Below are positions 17,541 to 25,707 of a stretch of DNA of 46,159 nt, in pieces. Below the pieces are notes generated by a model. The model saw only the letters and a list, made by a program, of their open reading frames with translations, was not told the DNA's origin and ran no database searches. The stretch lies in the NCBI GenBank assembly GCA_018649665.1, contig JABIHL010000073.1, positions 1-46,159 on the forward strand. The letters are read 5' to 3'. Within the stretch, counting starts at the first letter, position 1. The number at the start of each line of letters is the position of its first letter. A program made the position numbers and the translations under genes. This DNA comes from Chloroflexota bacterium. Its GTDB lineage: Bacteria; Chloroflexota; Dehalococcoidia; Lucifugimonadales; Lucifugimonadaceae.

Positions 17541-17608
17541 CACTCGATTTATTCCGAAGAATCGTACTTATTCGTGGCGATACTTCGGAATATTCACGAC
17601 TCGTGCTA
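17538..17608. terminator. Bidirectional terminator-like hairpin
   Basis: ATTCCGAAG (17551-17559) and CTTCGGAAT (17583-17591) form a perfect 9-bp stem, extended inward by ATCG/CGAT after one mismatch. Outer arms TAGCAC and GTGCTA (17538-17543, 17603-17608) pair again and overlap the SDR stop. It lies in the convergent gap between the SDR and the CehA-like gene and probably stops transcription from both sides. Confidence 0.6.
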
Positions 17609-17609
17609 A

Positions 17610-20174
17610 TTAGTGCGTGTGAGTCGTGCCGTCGGCATGGGTGTGCGGCATCTTCTGTTCTACCGACCCGATGGCATCTGTAAATACTTTTCGGATAGTC
17701 GCATGCCTAGCCGCATCGGCACGAGTCGCAAGTGTGTCGAGCCATTCGACACCTCCCTGCATGGTCGTTATCAGGTACTCGCCCAGAGCAGCGTCGAACA
17801 CGTCGGTCGCCCCAGCCTTCACGTAAACGGCCGAAGTATGTGCCGCAAAGTTGACCGGCCAAACGTGCCAAGCCACGTGATCACTAACCGCCCGAGCGGC
17901 AATCCAACCGCTTCCCGGTAGATCGAGTTGTTCCTCGATAACCAGCGTTTTGCTGCCTTCTCGTGAGATTGCCTGCGCGATAACTTTGCCATTGAAAACT
18001 ATCTCTAGTTTGTTGATGGGCATAGCGCACGTCGCCGTGGCAGTCACCTGTACCGAACCGCCTGATTCAGGAAGGTTTAGTTCGTCACCGGGCCTAAGCC
18101 CTTCAACGGTGAAGTCCATGAGAGGACCGCTAGTCGTGTAAGTTCGACCTGCTCGAACTGCATCGCTCCACGAGTCGTGCGACAGCTCACGATCACCAAT
18201 GTAAGCGTACGTACGCACTCCACCGACCGGCATTCCTGCCGACATTTTGTCGGTTCCGCCAACAGCAGGCACACGGTAGCCACAGCTCATTAAGCGGTAC
18301 CACTCGTGAACGGCGAAAGTGTCCATGCTTGGAACGTGGAAGTCTCGGATTTCGAGACCATCGACCTTGCCGAGTACAACCTCGGCGATCACTTCAGAGT
18401 GCGGGAATGGGAAGTGAGGAACGATGGCGAGTCCGCCCTTTTCGTGCGCTTCGTCCGCCCATTCGCTCATCGCCCGAACTGTCGGATCACCGATGTAGCC
18501 CTCGGTAGGTCCGCTCGTCGACATAGGGAAGATAGGCGATCCGGTCGCTCCCATGAGACTGATGTGGCCCATGAAATGCTGCCGATTTTCGCTACCGACC
18601 CAGACGATTGTTTCTTCAGATGAAGAGCCGGAGACTTCGCCTGTGATATCACCTACGTTCGTGTACAGATCACCCCATTGAGCGGCGAGTAGATTGATGA
18701 TGTTGATATCTTCCGCAGCGGCTTCGAGGTGTGCGGTTTCCGGAGTGAGAAAGTGAGTGTGAGTATCGGCGGTAACCCAACCTGACTTACGTAGATTCGA
18801 GTTTCGATCGATCGTTATCTCAAGCTCTCGCTGGCCCGATTTGATATTAATCTTTTGCCGGATAGGCTCGAATTCGAATCCTTTGGAGACTTCGACATAA
18901 ACATCGCCAACCGGCAATTCACCTTGGAAAGTGCCATCGATGTAGGCGTACGGAGTGTCACCGAGGAGAAGGTCGGCGCCATAATCCTCGAACCAGTTGT
19001 CGTTCACTTCGTGGGTGTGACCGTATGGCGGGAAGTAACGACCGTCGGGCGAACGGAAATGAACACGAGCTGCGGTTGGCTTCCCGGTGCTGGAATCAAT
19101 TATCTTTCCGTGCACCCACGTGCGTTCTGAAGTCAGAATTTTCGCACTGACATCGCCATTGGCGCTCTCTGCTTCCCCTTTGTTGAGTAGTTGGCGAACA
19201 TCGATCTCGTTGCCGTCTACGGTCAACGTGGCGTCGGTGGATGCTGTTAGGTCGACCGATGCGACGGTAGTAGGCGAATCGTCAGACTCACCCCAACCTC
19301 GAACAGGGCTATCTAGCCACCCATCGCTATCGAAGTTTTGTATGTCTTGCTGACGTGCGATTACGCCTAAGTCGATTGAAACATCGATGTCATCAGCCGA
19401 TTTGCCGCCACTTTCGATCTGAACAGATTCGAGCGGTTCGTGGCGAAGCGGGTTCTCGACTCCATCGAACATAGTGATACCGCCGATAGCGAATGTCGCT
19501 GCCCCGGTGGATTCGATCCGAACAGAAGCAACGGTTGCAGTCGAATCCGGGAGTTCGAGGGCATAGATCGTCCAAGAACCAGACGGGTTCGATCGGCCTG
19601 CCTTATCGGCACTGGCTGGCGTGCGACCCGATGCTGGAGGATCGCCAACCATTACGCCTGTTTGCCAGCGACCCCAAGCGTTGTCGGGGTAAGGGCCACG
19701 TTTGGGTAGGCTACTTATTCCCTGATGCTGGCGAGATGCGAATCCGCTCTGCATTCGAGTTTGCACTTGATTGATCTCAAAACGCCGTCGAATCGACTGC
19801 CGGTGCTCTGTTCCATTTTCGTAAACGATCACATAATCGGCGATGTGCTCTCCGGGCGCAGTAACCACAGGGTTTAGATAGTCGGATGACTGCCCGGCGA
19901 CGGTCTTCGAAGCGTTCTCATCACAAAAATGAGCGAATGTCAGGTGGGAACCAGAGGATTCGACTTTGACTACGACTTCAGATTTTTCATTGAGAACGAG
20001 AAGCCCATTTTCGGCTGAACCGGTGTCACGAATATCGAACGGAACACCCCAGAACGTCTGGTTTCCAACCGGTAGCGTCGAAATCGCAGCCGCTGTCTTT
20101 TTACCCCAATACTTCGAGTCATTCGTTGAGCCATTGAGAGAGGCTGCAAGAGAAATTTGAGTGAACTTAGGCAT
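17610..20174 (-). CDS. CehA/McbA family PHP-domain metallohydrolase
   Basis: This 854-residue protein has an N-terminal half of beta-rich, carbohydrate-binding-like sequence. A PHP-type metal hydrolase domain in the C-terminal half follows, with ADTHTHF, a histidine in IVPHFPFPHSEV, DGLEIRD, and AVGGTDKM supplying metal ligands. The CehA/McbA family includes carbaryl hydrolases, but most members are uncharacterised phosphoesterase/amidase-like enzymes, so the substrate stays open. No obvious signal peptide is present at the ATG start. The C-terminus ends in a histidine-rich tail (MPHTHADGTTHTH), perhaps an extra metal-binding site. It follows the peroxiredoxin gene on the same strand after a terminator-like hairpin. 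Confidence 0.85.
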   Translation of the reverse strand: MPKFTQISLAASLNGSTNDSKYWGKKTAAAISTLPVGNQTFWGVPFDIRDTGSAENGLLVLNEKSEVVVKVESSGSHLTFAHFCDENASKTVAGQSSDYLNPVVTAPGEHIADYVIVYENGTEHRQSIRRRFEINQVQTRMQSGFASRQHQGISSLPKRGPYPDNAWGRWQTGVMVGDPPASGRTPASADKAGRSNPSGSWTIYALELPDSTATVASVRIESTGAATFAIGGITMFDGVENPLRHEPLESVQIESGGKSADDIDVSIDLGVIARQQDIQNFDSDGWLDSPVRGWGESDDSPTTVASVDLTASTDATLTVDGNEIDVRQLLNKGEAESANGDVSAKILTSERTWVHGKIIDSSTGKPTAARVHFRSPDGRYFPPYGHTHEVNDNWFEDYGADLLLGDTPYAYIDGTFQGELPVGDVYVEVSKGFEFEPIRQKINIKSGQRELEITIDRNSNLRKSGWVTADTHTHFLTPETAHLEAAAEDINIINLLAAQWGDLYTNVGDITGEVSGSSSEETIVWVGSENRQHFMGHISLMGATGSPIFPMSTSGPTEGYIGDPTVRAMSEWADEAHEKGGLAIVPHFPFPHSEVIAEVVLGKVDGLEIRDFHVPSMDTFAVHEWYRLMSCGYRVPAVGGTDKMSAGMPVGGVRTYAYIGDRELSHDSWSDAVRAGRTYTTSGPLMDFTVEGLRPGDELNLPESGGSVQVTATATCAMPINKLEIVFNGKVIAQAISREGSKTLVIEEQLDLPGSGWIAARAVSDHVAWHVWPVNFAAHTSAVYVKAGATDVFDAALGEYLITTMQGGVEWLDTLATRADAARHATIRKVFTDAIGSVEQKMPHTHADGTTHTH

Positions 20175-20242
20175 TGGCTATGATCCGGTTTGCAGTGTGA
20201 ATATCTAGTTAGATCGCATGATGCGCTAGACGGTTAAAGCAA

Positions 20243-20270
20243 ACAAGCCCCGGATTACTCCGAGGCTTGT
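20243..20270 (-). terminator. Rho-independent terminator of the peroxiredoxin gene
   Basis: On the minus strand ACAAGCC-TCGG and CCGGGGCTTGT-type arms form an 11-12 bp stem with one mismatch and a 4-nt loop. TTTGCTTT follows. It lies just after the peroxiredoxin stop and before the CehA-like gene. Confidence 0.7.
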
Positions 20271-20296
20271 TGTGATTTCGTAAATTCGTCGTGCGG

Positions 20297-20770
20297 CTAG
20301 TTAGCTGCTTCGACCGCTGACTGCACGTCGGCGATTGTCGGTAGATCGGAAGGAACGTCCGAAAGCCATTTCCATGCGATCTTGCCGTCTGTGCCAATAA
20401 CGAACACAGATCGTCGAGCAGTCGTGTAGCCGACCATTCCAGCGAAGTCAGGCCATACAACGTCGTAGTCGGCGATTGCGGTCTGCTTGAAGTCGCTGAG
20501 AATCGGGAACGGTAGGTTATTGGCGTCGCGGAACGCACCGTTCGCGAATCGCCCATCAATCGAAATGCCGAGAACTTCAGCATCAACTGACGTGAAGTCA
20601 GCGAGTGCGTCTCGGAATGAACAAAGTTCTTCAGCACAAACACCGCTGAATGCAGCAGGGAAGAAAGCAATGACTGTCTTCTTACCTGCCAGATTGCTCG
20701 AGTTGTACTCGTTGCCATCTGTATCCAATAGTGCGAACGCTGGTGCTTGTGATCCTACATCGCCAGACAT
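20297..20770 (-). CDS. Peroxiredoxin (Bcp/AhpE-like thiol peroxidase)
   Basis: This 157-residue thioredoxin-fold peroxidase reduces hydrogen peroxide and organic hydroperoxides. The active site FPAAFSGVCAEELC gives the peroxidatic Cys45 (SGVC, Ser replacing the usual Thr) and a likely resolving Cys50. That spacing is typical of Bcp/PrxQ intramolecular 2-Cys enzymes. Both cysteines are ordinary codons, so this is not a selenoprotein. The ATG has AGGAG 5 nt upstream, one of the best Shine-Dalgarnos in the window, and the gene ends at a strong hairpin. It probably acts in the cytoplasm with thioredoxin. Confidence 0.92.
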   Translation of the reverse strand: MSGDVGSQAPAFALLDTDGNEYNSSNLAGKKTVIAFFPAAFSGVCAEELCSFRDALADFTSVDAEVLGISIDGRFANGAFRDANNLPFPILSDFKQTAIADYDVVWPDFAGMVGYTTARRSVFVIGTDGKIAWKWLSDVPSDLPTIADVQSAVEAAN

Positions 20771-20839
20771 ATAAAACTCCTAATTAAGCGTAAAAACAAA
20801 AATAATTGGTTATCGAGAACGATTATGCCATCGGTTGGG

Positions 20840-21805
20840 CTAGATAGACATAGCTACCTTGATGACCCCATCCTGACGCAGACGGTACATCTCGAAGGCA
20901 TCTTGCGCTTCCTCGAACGTTGTGTCGTGCGTTTTGAGTACACCGGGGTCGATCCAGCCGCGCTCTTTCAGCGCCACGATGTCTCTAATTTCCTGAATAG
21001 GCTCGTGAGTTGCGGCTATCACCGTCGCATTCATTTGAATGTTCTTGCCCATCCATTTCCGGTGATCGAAGGAAACCGTCGTTGGATCGACAAGACTGAA
21101 CGAGATGATCTGACCTTCGTTTTTCACAAGATCAATCGCAATCCCAAGACCCTCCGGATTACCGCTAGCGTCGACGACAACGTCGTACATATCTCCACCG
21201 GTAATTTCGGTCGAAGCTTCAATTGTGTTTTCGTTCGAGGCGTTGATCGTATGAGTTGCGCCAAGCTCAGATGATTTTCGGCAGCGATATTCTTCAAGGT
21301 CGATTCCAACGATCTGTTGTGCACCTTGGCGTTCAGCGATCATTGTGAACGTGAGCCCAATGCCACCTTGACCGATCACAGCAATCTTTTTCCCCATAGG
21401 GTTGCCCCAGCGTCGGGCGGAGAAAAGCGCAGTTCCGGAGTGCTGACACATCACCCATTCTGAGAGATCACCCCATTCAGGAAGCTTGATCAATTTGTCG
21501 GCTGTTTGAACGACTTGTTCCTGCATTCCTGCTACATCACGAGGAATAACGATTACTCGCTGGCCCTCTTTGTAATCAGGGTCACGACTGTCGACAACGA
21601 CACCAGCGCACTCGTGCATTGGCGCACCGGGTGCAAATGGATAATCCTCTTCAGGAAGATCAGCGTCGTATTCGAGGTAGATGTCACTTCCACAAATCGA
21701 AAGAGATTCGAGCTTCACTTGAACTTCGCCATTTTCGAGCGGACCCGGTTCGGGAACGTCGAGGAATTCGATTTTGCGACGGGCTACTACTCTGGCTGCT
21801 TTCAA
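20840..21805 (-). CDS. Zinc-family alcohol dehydrogenase lacking the structural zinc lobe
   Basis: This is 321 residues from a TTG at 21805, chosen because AGAGGA lies 5 nt upstream. The track's TTG at 21829 has no Shine-Dalgarno and adds eight residues. It is a medium-chain dehydrogenase with the catalytic Cys in SICGSDIY, the His-Glu pair in APMHECAG and the Rossmann motif VIGQGGIGLTF. The four-cysteine structural zinc loop of the gene at 3552 is missing. It most resembles the sorbitol/idonate/threonine dehydrogenase branch, so oxidation of a polyol or hydroxy acid is inferred. It is divergent from a coupled enolase pair, suggesting a shared pathway. Confidence 0.85.
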   Translation of the reverse strand: MKAARVVARRKIEFLDVPEPGPLENGEVQVKLESLSICGSDIYLEYDADLPEEDYPFAPGAPMHECAGVVVDSRDPDYKEGQRVIVIPRDVAGMQEQVVQTADKLIKLPEWGDLSEWVMCQHSGTALFSARRWGNPMGKKIAVIGQGGIGLTFTMIAERQGAQQIVGIDLEEYRCRKSSELGATHTINASNENTIEASTEITGGDMYDVVVDASGNPEGLGIAIDLVKNEGQIISFSLVDPTTVSFDHRKWMGKNIQMNATVIAATHEPIQEIRDIVALKERGWIDPGVLKTHDTTFEEAQDAFEMYRLRQDGVIKVAMSI

Positions 21806-21941
21806 TTCATTCCTCTTGTCGTGTGCCAATGAATGGCTTCAGTATTTTGCTTCGCCGGCGAATTCTAACCCTGTTCGGCGTATACTCGGCGACCTCTGCA
21901 GTCCGAATTTTGTTCGGGAACAATCAGGATGACTATTTAGT

Positions 21942-23204
21942 TTGAAAATCTCACATATAGAAACCGTTCGAGTAAGTGATCCGGCCGATGTCATTTGGGT
22001 TCGGGTACATACCGACACTGGTTTGATAGGGCTTGGAGAGACTTGGTACGCCTCTAAGACCGTTGAATCGGCTGTGCACGACCACTTCGCTCCGTTGATC
22101 GTAGGGCGTGATCCGTTCGCCATCGAACGACACTGGTTGAACATGTTTCGTCTTTCCGATCATGCCGGATACGGTGGTGCCGAACTCAGGGCAATCTCAG
22201 CAATCGATATGGCGTTGTGGGATATAAAAGGGCAAGCCGCTGGGGTACCTGTCTACGAACTTCTCGGTGGAGCCGTTCGAAAGAAAATCCGTGTTTATGC
22301 CACAGGAGCTCCGTACCTCGGTGCCGGGGAACTAGCGAAAGAATTGATCGACGACGGAATTATCGCCATGAAGATGGGCCCGACCATTCCGGTTGCAACT
22401 CCAACTGAAGGGCAGTATTTGGCTCCAAAAGACCTAGATCATGTGCTGCAACCGTTTCGAGATGTACGTGATGCCGTTGGTGATGGGATAAAGATTGCCA
22501 ATGACGGTCACGGCAAGTGGGCGCTTCCAGTCGCTATACAAATCGCTAAGGAAATGGAGCCGCTCGACATCATGTGGCAGGAAGATTTGATGCCGCTGTT
22601 GAACCCTGACGCACTACGCCAACTACAAGACGCTACCAGCACTCCAGTGTGTATTTCAGAGCGTCTTTTGACTCGATGGCAACTTCGAGAGTTCATCGAA
22701 AACGGATCTGCGCAGATCGTGATGCCTGACCTCATATGGACCGGTGGGATCAGCGAAACACATCGAATAGCGGTTATGGCATCGGCACACCAGGTTCCAG
22801 TGGCTCCTCACGATGCAACCGGACCTGTGAATATTTTTGCCTGCGCTCATATTTGCATGAACTCTCCGAACGCCATGCTCATGGAGCACGTACGACCGTA
22901 TTTGTACGGCTGGTACGGAGAATTTGTCGATCCGTTGCCTCCTATCGAGCATGGTTGGCTCCATGCCCCACAAAATCCTGGCATTGGCACAAGGCTTCGC
23001 CCCGAAGTGTTCGATCACCCTGATGTACAACTTCGTGTCAGCGACGAATCAGTAATGATTGGCGGTATGAACGACGAAGGTTGGGAAGGCGGCCCTGTCT
23101 TCCCTGAAAAAATGTGGAAAGAGATGGAAGAAATTACCGACTTCCGAGCGCAAGGAACTCCGATATCTGAACGAGGGTTTTCTGACGAAGGAGACGAACA
23201 ATGA
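21942..23204 (+). CDS. Enolase superfamily (mandelate racemase-like) protein
   Basis: This is 420 residues from a TTG at 21942 (MKISHIETVRVSD). The metal ligands are visible as IANDGHGKW, WQEDLM and ISERLLTR, and the acid/base residues as MPDLIWTGG (Asp) and APHDATGPV (His). The barrel lysine is in AMKMGP. Length and motifs fit acid-sugar dehydratase-like members. This is a different subgroup from the 1-3241 tandem (NDGHG instead of DCGPG at the first ligand). Its stop overlaps the next paralog's start by 4 nt (ATGA), and the two share long near-identical stretches. Substrate unknown. Confidence 0.9.
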   Translation: MKISHIETVRVSDPADVIWVRVHTDTGLIGLGETWYASKTVESAVHDHFAPLIVGRDPFAIERHWLNMFRLSDHAGYGGAELRAISAIDMALWDIKGQAAGVPVYELLGGAVRKKIRVYATGAPYLGAGELAKELIDDGIIAMKMGPTIPVATPTEGQYLAPKDLDHVLQPFRDVRDAVGDGIKIANDGHGKWALPVAIQIAKEMEPLDIMWQEDLMPLLNPDALRQLQDATSTPVCISERLLTRWQLREFIENGSAQIVMPDLIWTGGISETHRIAVMASAHQVPVAPHDATGPVNIFACAHICMNSPNAMLMEHVRPYLYGWYGEFVDPLPPIEHGWLHAPQNPGIGTRLRPEVFDHPDVQLRVSDESVMIGGMNDEGWEGGPVFPEKMWKEMEEITDFRAQGTPISERGFSDEGDEQ

Positions 23205-24460
23205 TCATCTCCAAAATTGAGACTATTCGAGTTGGACAATTACCTGATCTAATTTTCGTTCAAATTCACACCGATACTGGTCTGATTGGACTAGGTGAGA
23301 CTTGGTACGGGGCTTCAACTGTTGAAGCGGCGATTCACGATCACTTTGGGCCTCTGCTGATAGGTCGTGATCCCGCTGAGATCGAGCGTCACTGGCAGAC
23401 GATGTTCCGTCTTTCCGATCATGCCGGATACGGCGGCGCTGAGATGCGCGCTATATCTGCTATCGATGTCGCCCTTTGGGATATCAAGGGACAGGCGTTG
23501 CAGATGCCTATCTTTGAGATCCTTGGCGGAGGCACGAGACATCGAATCAAGGTCTACAACACGCTCGGTGTGTATGGAGATATCACCGATGGATACGACG
23601 TGTGGACCGACCCTATCGGAGTAGCGCAACGGCTTCTCGATCAGGGCATAACCGGAATGAAAATGTCGCCAACTGACTTCATTGCTCGCGAGTCCGATGG
23701 ACAACTCCTTTTCAACGACGATCTCGATTGGGCACTACGACCTTTGCGGGAAATTCGCGACAAGCTCGGTATGGAAATCGAGGTAGCCAACGACGGTCAT
23801 GCGAAGTGGAATCTTCCGAATGCTCTGAAGATCGTACGAGAAATGGAACCGCTTCGGCCAATGTGGCATGAAGAACTAATTTCACCACTGAACGAAGAAG
23901 CACACGTGCGTCTGCAAGCCGCAACAACGACTCCGATCGCAGCTGCAGAACGACTGATGACTCGCTACCAACATCGTAGATTCATCGAATCAGCGGCAGC
24001 GAGGATTAGCATGCCTGATCTCACTTGGACCGGTGGAATCTCGGAAGTGAAGAAGATTGCCATTCTTGCTTCGGTTCATCAAATGCCGATTGCACCTCAC
24101 GATTGCGTTGGTCCTGTGAACATGTTTGCGTGTGCTCATATCGCTATGGCGACTCCGAACGTGATGATTATGGAGTACAACCGTGCAATGCATTTGGGTT
24201 GGTATCGAGACTTTATCGAACCCGATTTCGTTATTGAAGACGGATACCTTATGGCTCCAACCGAGCCTGGACTGGGTACTCATCTGAAGAAGTCGGTTAG
24301 AGACCGACCGGATGTAACTATCCGTACTAGCAACGAGAAGAGCGAACCGTGGTTGATGTCGCCAAAACGCTACACGTATCCGCCTCCTGAATTACAAGAC
24401 GAATTCATCAATAGTTCGGAGCGTCGCAACGCAGGTTCCGAATCTGTCTACTACGATTAA
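23201..24460 (+). CDS. Enolase superfamily (mandelate racemase-like) protein, coupled paralog
   Basis: This is 419 residues starting at an ATG with AAGGAG upstream, overlapping the previous stop by 4 nt, so translation is probably coupled. It shares the same active-site layout: GMKMSP, VANDGHAKW, WHEELI, AAERLMTR, MPDLTWTGG and APHDCVGPV. A 26-nt tract (23408-23433) is identical to the paralog upstream. The region around residues 120-165 (TLGVYGDITDGYD) has an insertion relative to its neighbour, which may change the active-site lid and hence the substrate. The two products could form a mixed oligomer or act on stereoisomers; both ideas are inference. Confidence 0.9.
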   Translation: MIISKIETIRVGQLPDLIFVQIHTDTGLIGLGETWYGASTVEAAIHDHFGPLLIGRDPAEIERHWQTMFRLSDHAGYGGAEMRAISAIDVALWDIKGQALQMPIFEILGGGTRHRIKVYNTLGVYGDITDGYDVWTDPIGVAQRLLDQGITGMKMSPTDFIARESDGQLLFNDDLDWALRPLREIRDKLGMEIEVANDGHAKWNLPNALKIVREMEPLRPMWHEELISPLNEEAHVRLQAATTTPIAAAERLMTRYQHRRFIESAAARISMPDLTWTGGISEVKKIAILASVHQMPIAPHDCVGPVNMFACAHIAMATPNVMIMEYNRAMHLGWYRDFIEPDFVIEDGYLMAPTEPGLGTHLKKSVRDRPDVTIRTSNEKSEPWLMSPKRYTYPPPELQDEFINSSERRNAGSESVYYD

Positions 24461-24508
24461 TATCGACCGAATATCCAATATGTAGTCCGACCGCTGGAAC
24501 GAGAAAAT

Positions 24509-25582
24509 ATGCCGACAAATTCAAAAAGTAAGCGAATCATCTTCATTGGAGCCGGGGCGGTTGGCTCGTACTTGGGTGGATGGCTTTCGCATACAGGTCA
24601 CGACGTGACGCTCGTCGATTTGTGGGATGAGCAAGTGGAAACGATTCGCGAGCATGGCCTTCAAGTCGATGGCCCGCACGATTCGTTTATCGCACGTCCG
24701 ACCATGTACCACCTTCACGAAAACGAACTGCTAGCTCGTGAAGATAAATTCGATATCGGATTCGTCGCTGTGAAGGCGTACGACACTCTGTGGGCAGCCA
24801 CATTTATCGACAAGTTTGTGAAGCCCGACGGATACATCGTTTCATCGCAGAACACGTGGACCGACCCAGCGATCGCAGCAGCGGTTGGGGCTGACCGGGC
24901 TGTTGGACTCGTAATGTCGAGCATATCCGTCGCCATGTGGGAGGCAGGGAAGGTCGAGCGACCCGGAGACACACGTCGGCGCGATCACGGTCATATCGTA
25001 TTTCGGGCTGGTAATCACGATGGAAGCGACTCGCCGAGACTGCACGAACTAATCGAAATTCTTGATCCGATCGACGGTGGCAAGATCACTACGAATCTGT
25101 GGGGCGAACGCTGGGCAAAGCTTGGGCAGAACTCGATGGGGAATCCGGTATCTGCGTCGAGTGATATGGGTATGGCAGATCTGAATAAACACGCTCGCGG
25201 TCGGGAGCTACAGATTCGACTGGCTCAAGAAGTTGCTGCGGTTGGGATTGCGCTTGGTCACGATGTCGAAAACTTTGGCGGCAAAAAGGCTAGCGAATGG
25301 GCCGACGCCTCCAAGGGCGATGTGTACGAAGTTCTCGATGGCGAACTGGCTGCGAAATCGTCAGGAGCCAACTGGCGTCCATCGATGGCGCAGGACGTAG
25401 TCAAAGGGCGACCAACCGAGATTTACCAGATGAACGGATTCGTGTGTGAGCAGGGCGCTACTGTTGGAATCGCCACACCTGTTAATGCTGCGATGGCCGA
25501 CGTTATTCGGGCAATCGATGCAAACGAACTGGAAGCTGGGTTCGAAAACGTTGAACGGGTGCTGAAGGCCTCCGGACACTAA
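24509..25582 (+). CDS. Ketopantoate reductase family protein (second copy)
   Basis: This 357-residue protein has the N-terminal Rossmann motif FIGAGAVGSYLGGWL and the charged TLVDLWDEQ. VAVKAYDT and SSQNTWTDP follow at the active-site cleft. The C-terminal domain holds ERWAKLGQNSMGNPVSASS, the KxxxNxxxNxxxA-type motif with catalytic lysine and asparagines intact, unlike the copy at 7182. It probably reduces a 2-oxo acid with NADPH. It is 49 nt behind two coupled enolases whose predicted products are 2-oxo-3-deoxy acids, so a role in the same route is plausible but unproven. Only a weak GAG precedes the ATG. Confidence 0.82.
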   Translation: MPTNSKSKRIIFIGAGAVGSYLGGWLSHTGHDVTLVDLWDEQVETIREHGLQVDGPHDSFIARPTMYHLHENELLAREDKFDIGFVAVKAYDTLWAATFIDKFVKPDGYIVSSQNTWTDPAIAAAVGADRAVGLVMSSISVAMWEAGKVERPGDTRRRDHGHIVFRAGNHDGSDSPRLHELIEILDPIDGGKITTNLWGERWAKLGQNSMGNPVSASSDMGMADLNKHARGRELQIRLAQEVAAVGIALGHDVENFGGKKASEWADASKGDVYEVLDGELAAKSSGANWRPSMAQDVVKGRPTEIYQMNGFVCEQGATVGIATPVNAAMADVIRAIDANELEAGFENVERVLKASGH

Positions 25583-25707
25583 TTGCGGTGGATCGCTTCG
25601 ACTTTCGAGGTTTAGGCGATATTCATCTGCCGGGATTCCGTTAGAGTCGATGCATTACTTTCAGCAGTGCGTACGCGCATCAACAGACCCTCGGAAAACG
25701 TAAATAA

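Noticed and set aside
20209-20718. 169-residue minus-strand ORF overlapping the peroxiredoxin
   Set aside because: It is the same strand in another frame of a clear peroxiredoxin gene and runs through its terminator hairpin; the composition is Ser/Thr/Arg-rich as in shadow ORFs.
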